This document shows positions 1 through 5,468 of a stretch of 5,468 nt of DNA, piece after piece. The notes under the pieces are model-generated. The model was not told the origin of the DNA. It made no database searches and saw nothing but the letters and a program-made list of their open reading frames with translations. Position 1 is the first letter of the stretch. Each line of letters opens with the position of its first letter. A program made the position numbers and the translations under genes. This DNA comes from an uncultured Collinsella sp. (GTDB lineage: Bacteria > Actinomycetota > Coriobacteriia > Coriobacteriales > Coriobacteriaceae). Where the stretch lies: contig CAUGKA010000132.1 of the NCBI GenBank assembly GCA_959599615.1, positions 1 to 5,468 of the forward strand. The letters are read 5' to 3'.

Positions 1-95
1 TCCGACCAGTCCCTGCCATGCCAGAACTCCTTCTTGAGCAGGCCGAAGAAGCCCTCCATCGCCGCGTTGTCCGGGCTGCAGCCCTTGGCGGACTG
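1..95 (-). mobile_element. IS3-family transposase fragment (DDE integrase core, partial)
   Basis: The minus strand from about 95 down to 1 reads SAKGCSPDNAAMEGFFGLLK followed by KEFWHGRDWSD. This is the conserved region around the last catalytic acid of the IS3-family OrfB transposase (rve/DDE integrase fold): the SPDNAAMEGFF block carries the catalytic Glu and precedes the LKKEFW segment. The rest of the protein's C-terminus lies off the left edge. On the upstream side the similarity stops at about 95, and the same frame meets a TAG at 104-102, so the piece is detached from the N-terminal two thirds of OrfB. It is therefore an IS remnant and not a working transposase, unless a complete copy was cut by assembly. 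The family call is firm. The exact breakpoint is approximate. Confidence 0.85.
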
Positions 96-104
96 GATTG
101 GCTA

Positions 105-205
105 CACTGATGTGGACAGTTCCGGGGGGGGCGCAAGAGACGAGAGGACCGTGTACGCGTTCCTGCGCGAGGGCCGCGGGGAGGGGCTGCCTGGGTGCGG
201 CGCCT
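105..205. other. Unassigned junction sequence between two mobile-element remnants
   Basis: This stretch lies between the break of the IS3 transposase piece and the point where recombinase-like sequence begins. No frame on either strand gives a protein I recognise. It includes GTGGACAGTTCC (113-124) followed by a run of eight G (124-131). The first motif resembles the kind of terminal sequence seen at IS ends, but no matching inverted copy is visible here. It is best read as debris from one or more insertions or deletions. Confidence 0.4.
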
Positions 206-409
206 GTCAACTCGGTCTACGTCCTTGATGACCGGGTCGTACTCAATATCAACCTCACGGATGATGCCAAAACGGTCACCCGTGAGGAAGTGTTGGGTTC
301 GAGTGCTATGGACAATGTTCCAGCATGCTGGGATCGAATTCGCTTGCGGGAATCACGCGGTACCCATGGCGCAGCAGCAGGTCGACGAAAACGCCGTTGC
401 CCGCGGTGA
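206..409 (+). pseudogene. C-terminal tail of a large serine recombinase (remnant)
   Basis: The plus-strand frame from 206 reads VNSVYVLDDRVVLNINLTDD and then AKTVTREEVLGSSAMDNVPA. This matches, from memory of the family, the extreme C-terminus of large serine recombinases of integrative elements in Firmicutes and Coriobacteria, typically (F)VNS-[IV]-hydrophobic-DD-K/R-hydrophobic followed by K-T-hydrophobic-E-[EV]. These enzymes are usually about 500 residues or more, with an N-terminal resolvase catalytic domain, a recombinase domain and a zinc ribbon. Only about 40 recognisable residues remain. The frame is open upstream but the sequence loses family character before 206. Recognisable similarity ends near 325. 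The frame then runs antisense through the 3' end of the DUF523 gene to a TGA at 407-409. It cannot encode an active enzyme. The family assignment rests on a short segment and is moderately sure. Confidence 0.6.
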
Positions 410-767
410 GCGTACCGCTAAAGGTGCCATCGTAGACGTGACCCGTACCGCACGAGGGGCTGCGGTCCTGCAAAATGCACGCAACGATCTCGGACGGCCC
501 GCCCGCCTGCTCGCACATATCGAGCGCACGCTGGGCGCCCAGACGAAACTCGCGATCGACCGAGACGCCCTCGCAGGTGCGGACCTCGCCGTTCGCAATC
601 TCGGATGGCTTGCGCGGCGTGGGAAGGCCGCCAAAAACCTCGGGACATACGAGGAGTACCTCGGTCCCCGTGCGCTCGCAAGCCTCGACCAGCTCGCGAT
701 GGTAATTGTCGAGCCCGTTATACTTACAGCTTTCACCCATCAAACAGGCACTTACCACGATCTTCAT
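306..767 (-). CDS. DUF523 family protein, TudS-like (probable Fe-S desulfurase)
   Basis: This encodes 153 residues, the usual length for a single-domain DUF523 protein. Visible family blocks are SACLMGESCKYNG near the N-terminus (Cys8, Cys14), CPEVFGGLPTPRKPSEI at 41-57, and DRSPSCG at 101-107 (Cys106). A studied member of the family, TudS, is a [4Fe-4S]-dependent 2-thiouracil desulfurase that uses three conserved cysteines. Cys8, Cys41 and Cys106 are the best candidates here, with Glu43 and Ser103 in the positions expected around the active site. This function is inferred from the family, and many members are uncharacterised. There is no signal peptide or membrane segment, so it should be cytosolic. 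I chose the ATG at 767 because GGGGAG lies 8 bases upstream. A start at 797 would add ten non-conserved residues and lie inside the upstream hairpin. The last residues (DPSMLEHCP) overlap antisense with recombinase-derived sequence, so the C-terminus may have been altered by an insertion. Confidence 0.88.
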   Translation of the reverse strand: MKIVVSACLMGESCKYNGLDNYHRELVEACERTGTEVLLVCPEVFGGLPTPRKPSEIANGEVRTCEGVSVDREFRLGAQRALDMCEQAGGPSEIVACILQDRSPSCGTGHVYDGTFSGTLTAGNGVFVDLLLRHGYRVIPASEFDPSMLEHCP

Positions 768-775
768 ATACAACT

Positions 776-781
776 CTCCCC
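776..781 (-). promoter_or_regulatory. Ribosome binding site deciding the DUF523 start
   Basis: On the minus strand GGGGAG is followed by an 8-base spacer and the ATG at 767. This supports the 153-residue product over a longer frame that would open at 797. Confidence 0.6.
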
Positions 782-790
782 ACACAAATC

Positions 791-821
791 GCCCCATTTG
801 AGAAAGCTGCTCAAATGGGGC
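791..821 (-). terminator. Perfect 12-bp hairpin downstream of ftsH
   Basis: Positions 791-802 (GCCCCATTTGAG) are exactly complementary to 810-821 (CTCAAATGGGGC), with a 7-base loop. The hairpin starts 29 bases past the ftsH stop and ends 23 bases before the DUF523 start. Read in the direction of ftsH transcription it is followed by GATTTGTGTG, which is T-rich but not a clean T run. It is most likely an intrinsic or attenuating terminator at the end of ftsH. DUF523 would then be expressed by read-through or from a weak promoter I cannot place. Confidence 0.65.
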
Positions 822-849
822 GTCGACGTTTACTGGCTCGACCGCGGCT

Positions 850-2757
850 TTACTGTTGCTTGGGCATCAGCGGATTCTCGCGCGTGAGGAGGTTCATGAA
901 CTCCTCACCCGTGATGGTCTCCTTCTTGTACAGATAACGAGCCAGCTCATGGAGCTTGAACTTGTTTTCCTTGAGGATCTGCAGGGCGCGATCGTGCGCG
1001 TCCTCGATCAGCTTAGCGACAATCGCGTCCACACGCTCGGCCGTACCAGGGGCGCAGGTGAGCGACGTGTCCTGATTGAGATACGCGTTCTGCACGGTAC
1101 CGAGCGCCATCATGCCAAACTCGTCGGACATACCAAAGCGCGTCACCATATTACGGGCAAGCTTGGTGGCCTGTTCGATATCGTTGGCGGCACCGGTCGT
1201 CATCTCGCCAAAGATGAGTTCCTCGGCCGCACGGCCGCCACAATAGACGGCGAGCTTGTCCAAGACCTCCTGGCGCGTCGTCAGGAAGCGCTCGTCCTCC
1301 TCGACCTGCATGGTGTAGCCCAGAGCACCACTCGTGCGCGGCACGATGGTGATCTTAGTGACCGGGGCAGAGCCCTTCTGGCGGGCGGCAACGATGGCAT
1401 GGCCGATCTCGTGGTAGGACACGACCTGCTTCTCATGGTCGGACAGCACCGTGGACTTACGCTGCTGACCAGCAATGACGACCTCAACCGACTCCTCAAA
1501 GTCGTCCTGGGTCGCGCGTTTACGACCCTCGCGGACCGCGCGCAGGGCGCCCTCATTGATGATGTTGGCCAGGTCGGCACCCGAGGCGCCGGGCGTGGCG
1601 CGGGCAATCGCGGTCAGGTCGATCGGCGGCTGCGTCTTCACGCTCTTGGCATGCAGCTCAAGAATGTTCTTACGTCCGGTCAGGTCGGGCAGCTCAACGG
1701 GGATGCGGCGGTCAAAACGACCGGGGCGCAACAGGGCGGGATCGAGGCTGTCGGGACGGTTGGTTGCGGCGAGCACAACGATACCCTTGTGGTTATCGAA
1801 GCCGTCCATCTCGGTCAGCAGCTGGTTGAGCGTCTGCTCGCGCTCGTCGTTGCCGCTAAAGCCACCGCCATCGCGCTTCTTGCCGATGGTATCGATCTCA
1901 TCGATAAAGACGATGCACGGGGCCTTTTCCTTGGCCTGCTTAAACAGATCGCGAACCTTAGCGGCACCACGGCCGACGAACATCTCGACGAACTCAGAAC
2001 CAGAAATACTAAAGAACGGCACGCCCGCCTCGCCGGCCACAGCCTTGGCAAGCAGGGTTTTACCGGTACCCGGAGGGCCAACAAGGAGAGCACCGCGCGG
2101 CAGCTTGGCGCCGATCTCCTCGTAGCGCTGCGGCTTCTCCAGAAAGTCGACGACCTCCTTGAGGGACTCCTTGGCCTCTTCCTGGCCGGCGACATCCTTA
2201 AAGGTCACGCCCACGTCCTTGGAGGCGATCACGCGCGCACCGGACTTGCCCAGTCCACCGCCGCCAAAACCACCGCCGCCAAAGTTCATCGACGGACCGT
2301 CATCACCCATGGCCTTTTTCATGCGGCGGTTGAGCCACCAGCCGATCAGGAAGAAAATCGCTATGGGAAGAATGAGGGTGAGCAGGTAGTAGGTCATCAG
2401 ACCCGAGTTCTTATCGGGAACGACCGACTCAAGCGAGGCGCCAGATTCAAGCACGCGATCGGTAAAGCCCGCGTCATTCGGCACACCGGTCGTCTTGTAG
2501 GCGATGTTCTCGTCCTCGCCCTTCTTGGTGTAATAAATCGTGTAATCGTCCGTGTTGTACTCGACCTTGTCGACGCTCTTCTTATCGAGCGCTTTGACAA
2601 ACGTCGAATAATCGGTCTTCGTAATCTGCTGCGTGTGACCGATGTTGGGGAACAGAACGGTCGAGAGCACGAGGTAGACGACGAAGGCGATGAGCACGTA
2701 GAGGATCATATTCCGTCTACGTTTGTTGTCATCCATCTCCATCTGCTTGAACTCCAT
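850..2757 (-). CDS. ftsH: ATP-dependent zinc metalloprotease FtsH
   Basis: FtsH is a membrane-anchored hexameric AAA+ protease that unfolds and degrades misfolded membrane proteins and some short-lived regulators. All parts are present in 635 residues, a normal length. There is a membrane segment at about 17-36, an extracytoplasmic domain at about 37-120, a second membrane segment at about 121-141, and a very Gly-rich linker at 151-175. The AAA+ module has Walker A GPPGTGKT (217-224), pore motif FVGRG (260-264), Walker B VFIDEID (283-289), and a second region of homology with RPGRFDRR (344-351) carrying the arginine fingers. The M41 peptidase domain has HEIGH (449-453), and Asp526 in AANDIEQAT is the probable third zinc ligand. 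Both ends face the cytoplasm. The first ATG (2757) lacks a ribosome site. The ATG at 2742 has GGAG nine bases upstream and may be the true start, giving 630 residues. The often-seen neighbours tilS and hpt are absent, and the gene stands divergent from the adenosyltransferase gene. Confidence 0.97.
   Translation of the reverse strand: MEFKQMEMDDNKRRRNMILYVLIAFVVYLVLSTVLFPNIGHTQQITKTDYSTFVKALDKKSVDKVEYNTDDYTIYYTKKGEDENIAYKTTGVPNDAGFTDRVLESGASLESVVPDKNSGLMTYYLLTLILPIAIFFLIGWWLNRRMKKAMGDDGPSMNFGGGGFGGGGLGKSGARVIASKDVGVTFKDVAGQEEAKESLKEVVDFLEKPQRYEEIGAKLPRGALLVGPPGTGKTLLAKAVAGEAGVPFFSISGSEFVEMFVGRGAAKVRDLFKQAKEKAPCIVFIDEIDTIGKKRDGGGFSGNDEREQTLNQLLTEMDGFDNHKGIVVLAATNRPDSLDPALLRPGRFDRRIPVELPDLTGRKNILELHAKSVKTQPPIDLTAIARATPGASGADLANIINEGALRAVREGRKRATQDDFEESVEVVIAGQQRKSTVLSDHEKQVVSYHEIGHAIVAARQKGSAPVTKITIVPRTSGALGYTMQVEEDERFLTTRQEVLDKLAVYCGGRAAEELIFGEMTTGAANDIEQATKLARNMVTRFGMSDEFGMMALGTVQNAYLNQDTSLTCAPGTAERVDAIVAKLIEDAHDRALQILKENKFKLHELARYLYKKETITGEEFMNLLTRENPLMPKQQ
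2752..2755 (-). promoter_or_regulatory. Candidate ribosome binding site for an internal ftsH start
   Basis: GGAG sits inside the first two codons of the longest ftsH frame, nine bases upstream of the in-frame ATG at 2742. The bases before the ATG at 2757 (ACCCCAGTAG) show no purine-rich site. The shorter product, beginning MEMDDNKRRR, is therefore the more likely one. Confidence 0.45.
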
Positions 2758-2834
2758 CTACTGGGGTTGATAATGCTATCTAGAATACCCAACCCGAACG
2801 GCGATAAACCGACGCCGGGCACGAAAGGACAGAG
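2758..2834. promoter_or_regulatory. Divergent promoter region between ftsH and the adenosyltransferase gene
   Basis: This 77-base spacer must carry the promoters for both outward genes unless they lie inside coding sequence. TAGAAT at 2781-2786 on the plus strand is a fair -10 hexamer for the adenosyltransferase gene, and TATTCT (2787-2782) on the minus strand is one for ftsH. The two overlap around the palindrome TCTAGA (2779-2784). Neither has a convincing -35 hexamer at the usual distance. The region could allow coupled control of the two genes, but the sequence alone does not show it. AAAGGA at 2824-2829, five bases before the ATG at 2835, is a good ribosome binding site. Confidence 0.3.
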
Positions 2835-3320
2835 ATGGCATCACTGGAAGTCGGCAAGGTTCAAATCTATACGGGCGACGGCAAGGGCAAGACGACGGCT
2901 GCGCTGGGACTCGCGCTGCGCGCCACGGGCTATGGACTTAACGTGCTCATGCTTCAGTTTGCCAAGAAGCTGCACTGCGCCGAACATGACGCAGCACCTC
3001 GATTGGGGCTACGCATCGTACAAGCCGACCGCGATACGCCCGAAGCCTGTGCCGCACAGATCATGGAGCTGGCGCGCGAGCAGATTTGCCGGGTCGACGT
3101 GCTGATCTTGGATGAGCTGGGGGAAGCCATGCGACGGGGCTTTGTGACGCGCGAAGATGTCGAAGCGTTGATCGCGATGAAACCAACCACCACAGAGCTC
3201 GTGCTCACCGGCCGCGGCCTGCTGCCCCTCGCCGACCTTGCCGACCTAGTAACCGAAATGCGCCCCATCAAACACTACTTCGACGAAGGCCTCCTAGCCC
3301 GCCAAGGCATCGAATACTAA
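2835..3320 (+). CDS. ATP:corrinoid adenosyltransferase, short CobA/CobO/BtuR type
   Basis: The family transfers the adenosyl group of ATP to the cobalt of cob(I)yrinate diamide or other corrinoids, making the coenzyme form of vitamin B12 in the cytosol. The protein has a P-loop GDGKGKTT (14-21) near its start, the strand VLMLQF (37-42), a Walker-B-like VLILDEL (89-95), LTGRG (124-128), and the diagnostic tail EMRPIKHYFDEGLLARQGIEY (141-161), which closely matches other members. The start at 2835 has AAAGGA at the right distance. It is short: 161 residues against 196 in Salmonella CobA, as I recall that sequence. It lacks the N-terminal helix, and between VLMLQF and the Walker B strand it is about 12 residues shorter. 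The GFTWETQN segment, whose Phe and Trp shape the corrinoid site in CobA, has no counterpart. No other B12 gene is visible, so it probably serves salvage. A relative with altered substrate use is possible. Confidence 0.87.
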   Translation: MASLEVGKVQIYTGDGKGKTTAALGLALRATGYGLNVLMLQFAKKLHCAEHDAAPRLGLRIVQADRDTPEACAAQIMELAREQICRVDVLILDELGEAMRRGFVTREDVEALIAMKPTTTELVLTGRGLLPLADLADLVTEMRPIKHYFDEGLLARQGIEY

Positions 3321-3321
3321 T

Positions 3322-3405
3322 TGATCAGAAGGGAACGGAGGAAAACGAATCATCGACATCACGACGAAGAGCAATGATCCGTTTTCCTCCGTCCCCCAGG
3401 GATCA
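3322..3405. terminator. Nested inverted repeat between convergent genes, probable bidirectional terminator
   Basis: The 85-base gap between the stops of the adenosyltransferase and MATE genes is nearly all inverted repeat. The main arms are 3331-3347 (GGGAACGGAGGAAAACG) and 3380-3396 (CGTTTTCCTCCGTCCCC), matching at 16 of 17 positions. Inside, after one mismatch, ATCAT (3349-3353) pairs with ATGAT (3374-3378), leaving a 20-base loop. Outside, TGATC (3322-3326) pairs with GATCA (3401-3405) across a 4-by-4 internal loop. A fold can form in RNA from either strand, which suits a terminator shared by facing genes. No clean T run follows on either side. The arms could also mark a dispersed repeat. 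Confidence 0.7.
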
Positions 3406-4755
3406 TTAGGCGGCGGCGCGGCCTAGCCAGTTGCCGCTGTGATGGTAGACGGTGAACATCGTGGCGGTGATCACCCAGGTTACGGGGTAGACCAGCAGCA
3501 GATGCTCGAGCGAGGGGTCGAGCGGCATAATCGCGAACACCCACGCCACACGGAGCACGACCGTGCCGAAGATCGTGAGCATCATAGGCTGGAAGCTCAC
3601 GCCGGCGCCGCGGATGGAGCCGGACGCGTTTTCGATAATCGAGAAGATCGCGTAGAACGGCGCGATGAAATGAAGAATCGTCGTGGTGTAGGCCGATATC
3701 GCGGCATCGTCGATAAACAGACGCGAAAGCGGGCCCGAAAACACCAGCAGCACGGCAGACAGGCCACCGATAAGCACAAATGAAAGCACGAGCGACGTGT
3801 GATATCCCTTTCGCATGCGATCGTAATTGCGCGCACCAAAGTTCTGCGCCGAGAACGTAGTAATCGACACACCAAGCGCCTCGGTCACCATCCAGATAAT
3901 GCCGTCCAGGCGACCGGAAAGGCCCCAAGCGGTCGTGACATCGGCTCCAAACGAGTTGACCGACACCTGAATCAAAACGTTGGAGATCGAATACGCCGCA
4001 GACTGAACGCCCAGCGGCAAACCGCACGAAAGCATGCTCTTGCAAATGCTGCGATCGATACCGAGCTTGGATAGCGACAACCGCCACGCCCCCGGAGCGC
4101 GCATCATGCGGATCACAATCATCGTGGCATTGGTGCAGATAGTCAGCGCCACCGCGATGCCGCAGCCCAGCGCTTCCATGTGCAGCACGGCGACAAAAAG
4201 AATGTCGAATGCCACATTGACGAAGCAGCCGGAGGCAATAATAACCGCCGGACCGCGCGTGTCGCCCACGGCGCGCAACAGCGCCGTCCCCATGTTGAGC
4301 AGCAGCGCCGCAAACATGGCGGCAAAGTAGCAACGAGCATACGCCACACCCTCGGCCAGCAGCTCATGCGGCGTATTCATCAGCACAAGCATCGGCTCGA
4401 CAAACACCATGCCCAGAATGGAAATGACAATGCCGCCCACCAGCGCGAGCGTCATGGCCGTATGGACCGATCGGCTCAAGCGCTCGTCATCGTGCTGGCC
4501 AAAAAACTGGCCCGTAATGACCGCACAGCCAGCACCCACACCGACGCAAAAACCAATGCAGAGCTCCGTAAGCACCATCGTGGCCTGAATGCCACCCAGT
4601 GCGAGCTTGCCGCCAAACTGACCGACGATATAGGTACCGATAAGCGTGTAAGCCTGCTGAAAAAACGAGCTAAAGAAGATGGGAACGCACAGCGAAAGCA
4701 GCTGCTGCCAAATAACGCCCTGCGTTACATCGATAGCCGCAGATTTCTTAGCCAC
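3406..4755 (-). CDS. MATE family multidrug/sodium efflux transporter
   Basis: This is a 449-residue, very hydrophobic protein with about twelve predicted membrane segments, the normal size for the family. MATE proteins sit in the cytoplasmic membrane and export cationic drugs, dyes or metabolites in exchange for Na+ or H+. The two-fold internal repeat is visible: GQFFGQHDDERLSRSVHTA (82-100) in the first half matches AQNFGARNYDRMRKGYHTS (303-321) in the second, and NMGTALLRAVGDTRGPA (154-170) matches ENASGSIRGAGVSFQP (375-390). The N-terminal region (VIWQQLLSLCVPIFFSSFFQQ) resembles the NorM/DinF-like branch common in Firmicutes and Actinobacteria. The start is a GTG at 4755 with GGGGAGG six bases upstream. 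No regulator lies next to it and the substrate cannot be read from the sequence. It faces the adenosyltransferase gene tail to tail and follows the SpoU-type gene on the same strand after a 125-base spacer. Confidence 0.95.
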   Translation of the reverse strand: MAKKSAAIDVTQGVIWQQLLSLCVPIFFSSFFQQAYTLIGTYIVGQFGGKLALGGIQATMVLTELCIGFCVGVGAGCAVITGQFFGQHDDERLSRSVHTAMTLALVGGIVISILGMVFVEPMLVLMNTPHELLAEGVAYARCYFAAMFAALLLNMGTALLRAVGDTRGPAVIIASGCFVNVAFDILFVAVLHMEALGCGIAVALTICTNATMIVIRMMRAPGAWRLSLSKLGIDRSICKSMLSCGLPLGVQSAAYSISNVLIQVSVNSFGADVTTAWGLSGRLDGIIWMVTEALGVSITTFSAQNFGARNYDRMRKGYHTSLVLSFVLIGGLSAVLLVFSGPLSRLFIDDAAISAYTTTILHFIAPFYAIFSIIENASGSIRGAGVSFQPMMLTIFGTVVLRVAWVFAIMPLDPSLEHLLLVYPVTWVITATMFTVYHHSGNWLGRAAA

Positions 4756-4759
4756 ACGC

Positions 4760-4766
4760 CCTCCCC
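4760..4766 (-). promoter_or_regulatory. Ribosome binding site supporting the GTG start of the MATE gene
   Basis: On the minus strand GGGGAGG ends four bases before the GTG at 4755, with a further G between. No in-frame ATG lies near, and the ATG at 4781 is out of frame. This supports initiation at GTG. Confidence 0.6.
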
Positions 4767-4823
4767 ACTAGCGTACGTCATACAACAAAACGGCATTTTA
4801 AGACCAAAGCCAATACCAGCTTA

Positions 4824-4869
4824 GCACCGACCGGCGTAGGCCGAAACGCCCCGAACCAGAGTCCGGTGC
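4824..4869 (-). terminator. Weak hairpin after the SpoU-type methyltransferase gene
   Basis: GCACCG (4824-4829) can pair with CGGTGC (4864-4869). Inside this, GGCGT (4833-4837) pairs with ACGCC (4846-4850). The structure begins 12 bases beyond the methyltransferase stop. It has no T run after it and the stems are short, so it may be a weak or factor-dependent terminator or chance in GC-rich DNA. The rest of the spacer up to the MATE gene is AT-richer around 4785-4800 and could hold the MATE promoter, but I see no good pair of hexamers. Confidence 0.3.
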
Positions 4870-4880
4870 GAACTATCTGC

Positions 4881-5468
4881 CTAGTGATACAGACCCGGCT
4901 GGTAGTGGTACTCGTTGCTCACATGCGGGCACAGCTGCCAAAAGGCGACGGCACTCGCAGCGGCCACGTTGAGCGAATCGACCCCATGCGCCATTGGAAT
5001 ACGCACGGCGCGGTCGCAGCCCGCAATGGTCTTGGTGCCCAAGCCGGCACCCTCGGTGCCCATAAAGATTGCCAGGCGGTCAATCTCCTGCAGCGCGGGA
5101 TCGTCCAGCGACACCGAATCATCCGTCAACGCCATGGCGGCACACGAAAAGCCGGCATCGTGCAGCGCCGCCAGCCCATCATGCGGCCATACGCGCGCCT
5201 CGCTGCCAATGCGCGTCCAGGGCACCTGGAACACCGTGCCCATGCTCACGCGGGCCGAGCGACGGTACAGCGGGTCACAGCAAGTGGGGCTCACCAAAAT
5301 ACCGTCGACGTTCAGCGCAGCCGCCGAGCGGAATATTGCGCCCACATTGGTATGGTCGACAATGCCCTCGAGCACGCACACGCGCACCGGGCGCTCCCCC
5401 GCCGCCTCGACGACGCCGCCCAAGAACTCATCAACCGGAATCTGTCGAGGGCGACGAAATGCCGCGAG
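4881..5468 (-). CDS. SpoU/TrmH family RNA 2'-O-methyltransferase (5'-truncated by window edge)
   Basis: The enzyme uses S-adenosylmethionine to methylate a ribose 2'-OH in tRNA or rRNA. It works as a dimer with a knotted SPOUT fold. The visible 195 residues hold all three SpoU motifs: motif 1 NVGAIFRSAAAL (about 41-52), motif 2 MGTEGAGLG (136-144), and motif 3 IPMAHGVDSLNVAAASA (about 157-173), with the Asn-Val of SLNV being the usual cofactor-site residues. The frame is open to the right edge. The residues before the TTG at 5423 (LAAFRRPRQIPVDEF) match the linker found before the SPOUT domain, so the gene starts outside the window and the TTG is not the start. The N-terminal RNA-binding (SpoU_sub_bind) domain is therefore expected further right. 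The precise target nucleotide cannot be told from this part. The C-terminal tail after FWQLCP is short and not conserved. Confidence 0.92.
   Translation of the reverse strand, partial: LAAFRRPRQIPVDEFLGGVVEAAGERPVRVCVLEGIVDHTNVGAIFRSAAALNVDGILVSPTCCDPLYRRSARVSMGTVFQVPWTRIGSEARVWPHDGLAALHDAGFSCAAMALTDDSVSLDDPALQEIDRLAIFMGTEGAGLGTKTIAGCDRAVRIPMAHGVDSLNVAAASAVAFWQLCPHVSNEYHYQPGLYH

Noticed and set aside
195..887. A 230-codon plus-strand frame across the recombinase remnant and DUF523
   Set aside because: It is in a different frame from the recombinase-like residues and is antisense to the conserved DUF523 gene over most of its length.
856..3105. A 749-codon open frame on the plus strand opposite ftsH
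   Set aside because: It is antisense to a fully conserved ftsH and then overlaps the adenosyltransferase gene in another frame. Its translation has no recognisable domain and is rich in low-information Leu/Gly/Arg/His runs. Long antisense frames are common opposite GC-rich genes with strong third-position bias.
3359..4333. A 324-codon minus-strand frame inside the MATE gene
   Set aside because: It is an out-of-frame reading of the MATE coding sequence with an Arg/His/Cys-rich translation and no family character.
2835..4755. A B12-transport operon linking the adenosyltransferase and the membrane transporter
   Set aside because: The two genes converge and cannot share a transcript. The transporter is clearly a MATE protein and not a B12 ABC or ECF component.
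4180..4824. A 214-codon plus-strand frame opposite the MATE N-terminal half
   Set aside because: Its composition is dominated by His, Arg, Lys, Asn and Gln with no domain, as expected for the complement of hydrophobic membrane codons.
4824..4869. Possible small structured RNA or tRNA-like fold after the methyltransferase gene
   Set aside because: The minus strand has GGTTCGGGG, which recalls a T-loop, but there is no acceptor stem, anticodon arm or CCA-compatible end. A weak terminator is the simpler reading.

Overview
The window looks like chromosomal DNA of a GC-rich actinobacterium of the Coriobacteriia, most like Collinsella. This is inferred from protein flavour and composition; no marker gene is present to prove it. 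Five housekeeping or accessory genes fill about 5.1 kb. The first ~330 bases are a scar of broken mobile-element pieces. I see no rRNA, tRNA, CRISPR array or complete mobile element.

Layout from left to right. Positions 1-~95 (minus) hold a piece of an IS3-family transposase that runs off the left edge and is broken at its upstream side. Positions ~105-205 have no assignable content. Positions ~206-330 (plus) hold the C-terminal tail of a large serine recombinase, cut off from the rest of its gene and running into the 3' end of the next gene. Positions 306-767 (minus) encode a DUF523/TudS-like protein. A strong hairpin at 791-821 separates it from ftsH (850-2757, minus), a complete membrane AAA+ zinc protease. 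Across a 77-base divergent spacer, 2835-3320 (plus) encodes a short ATP:corrinoid adenosyltransferase (CobA/CobO type). This gene converges on a MATE-family multidrug/sodium antiporter (3406-4755, minus, GTG start). The gap between the two is almost entirely one nested inverted repeat, probably a two-way terminator. After a 125-base spacer, 4881-5468 (minus) encodes the C-terminal catalytic domain of a SpoU/TrmH-family RNA 2'-O-methyltransferase whose start lies beyond the right edge.

The genes do not form one pathway. They are separate units: protein quality control (FtsH), B12 cofactor activation (adenosyltransferase), export (MATE), RNA modification (SpoU) and a probable Fe-S enzyme (DUF523). 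The points most worth a second look are the adenosyltransferase, which lacks the aromatic segment that contacts the corrinoid in Salmonella CobA; the nested recombinase/IS scar at the 3' end of the DUF523 gene; and the large inverted repeat between the convergent genes. I found no convincing new multi-gene system.
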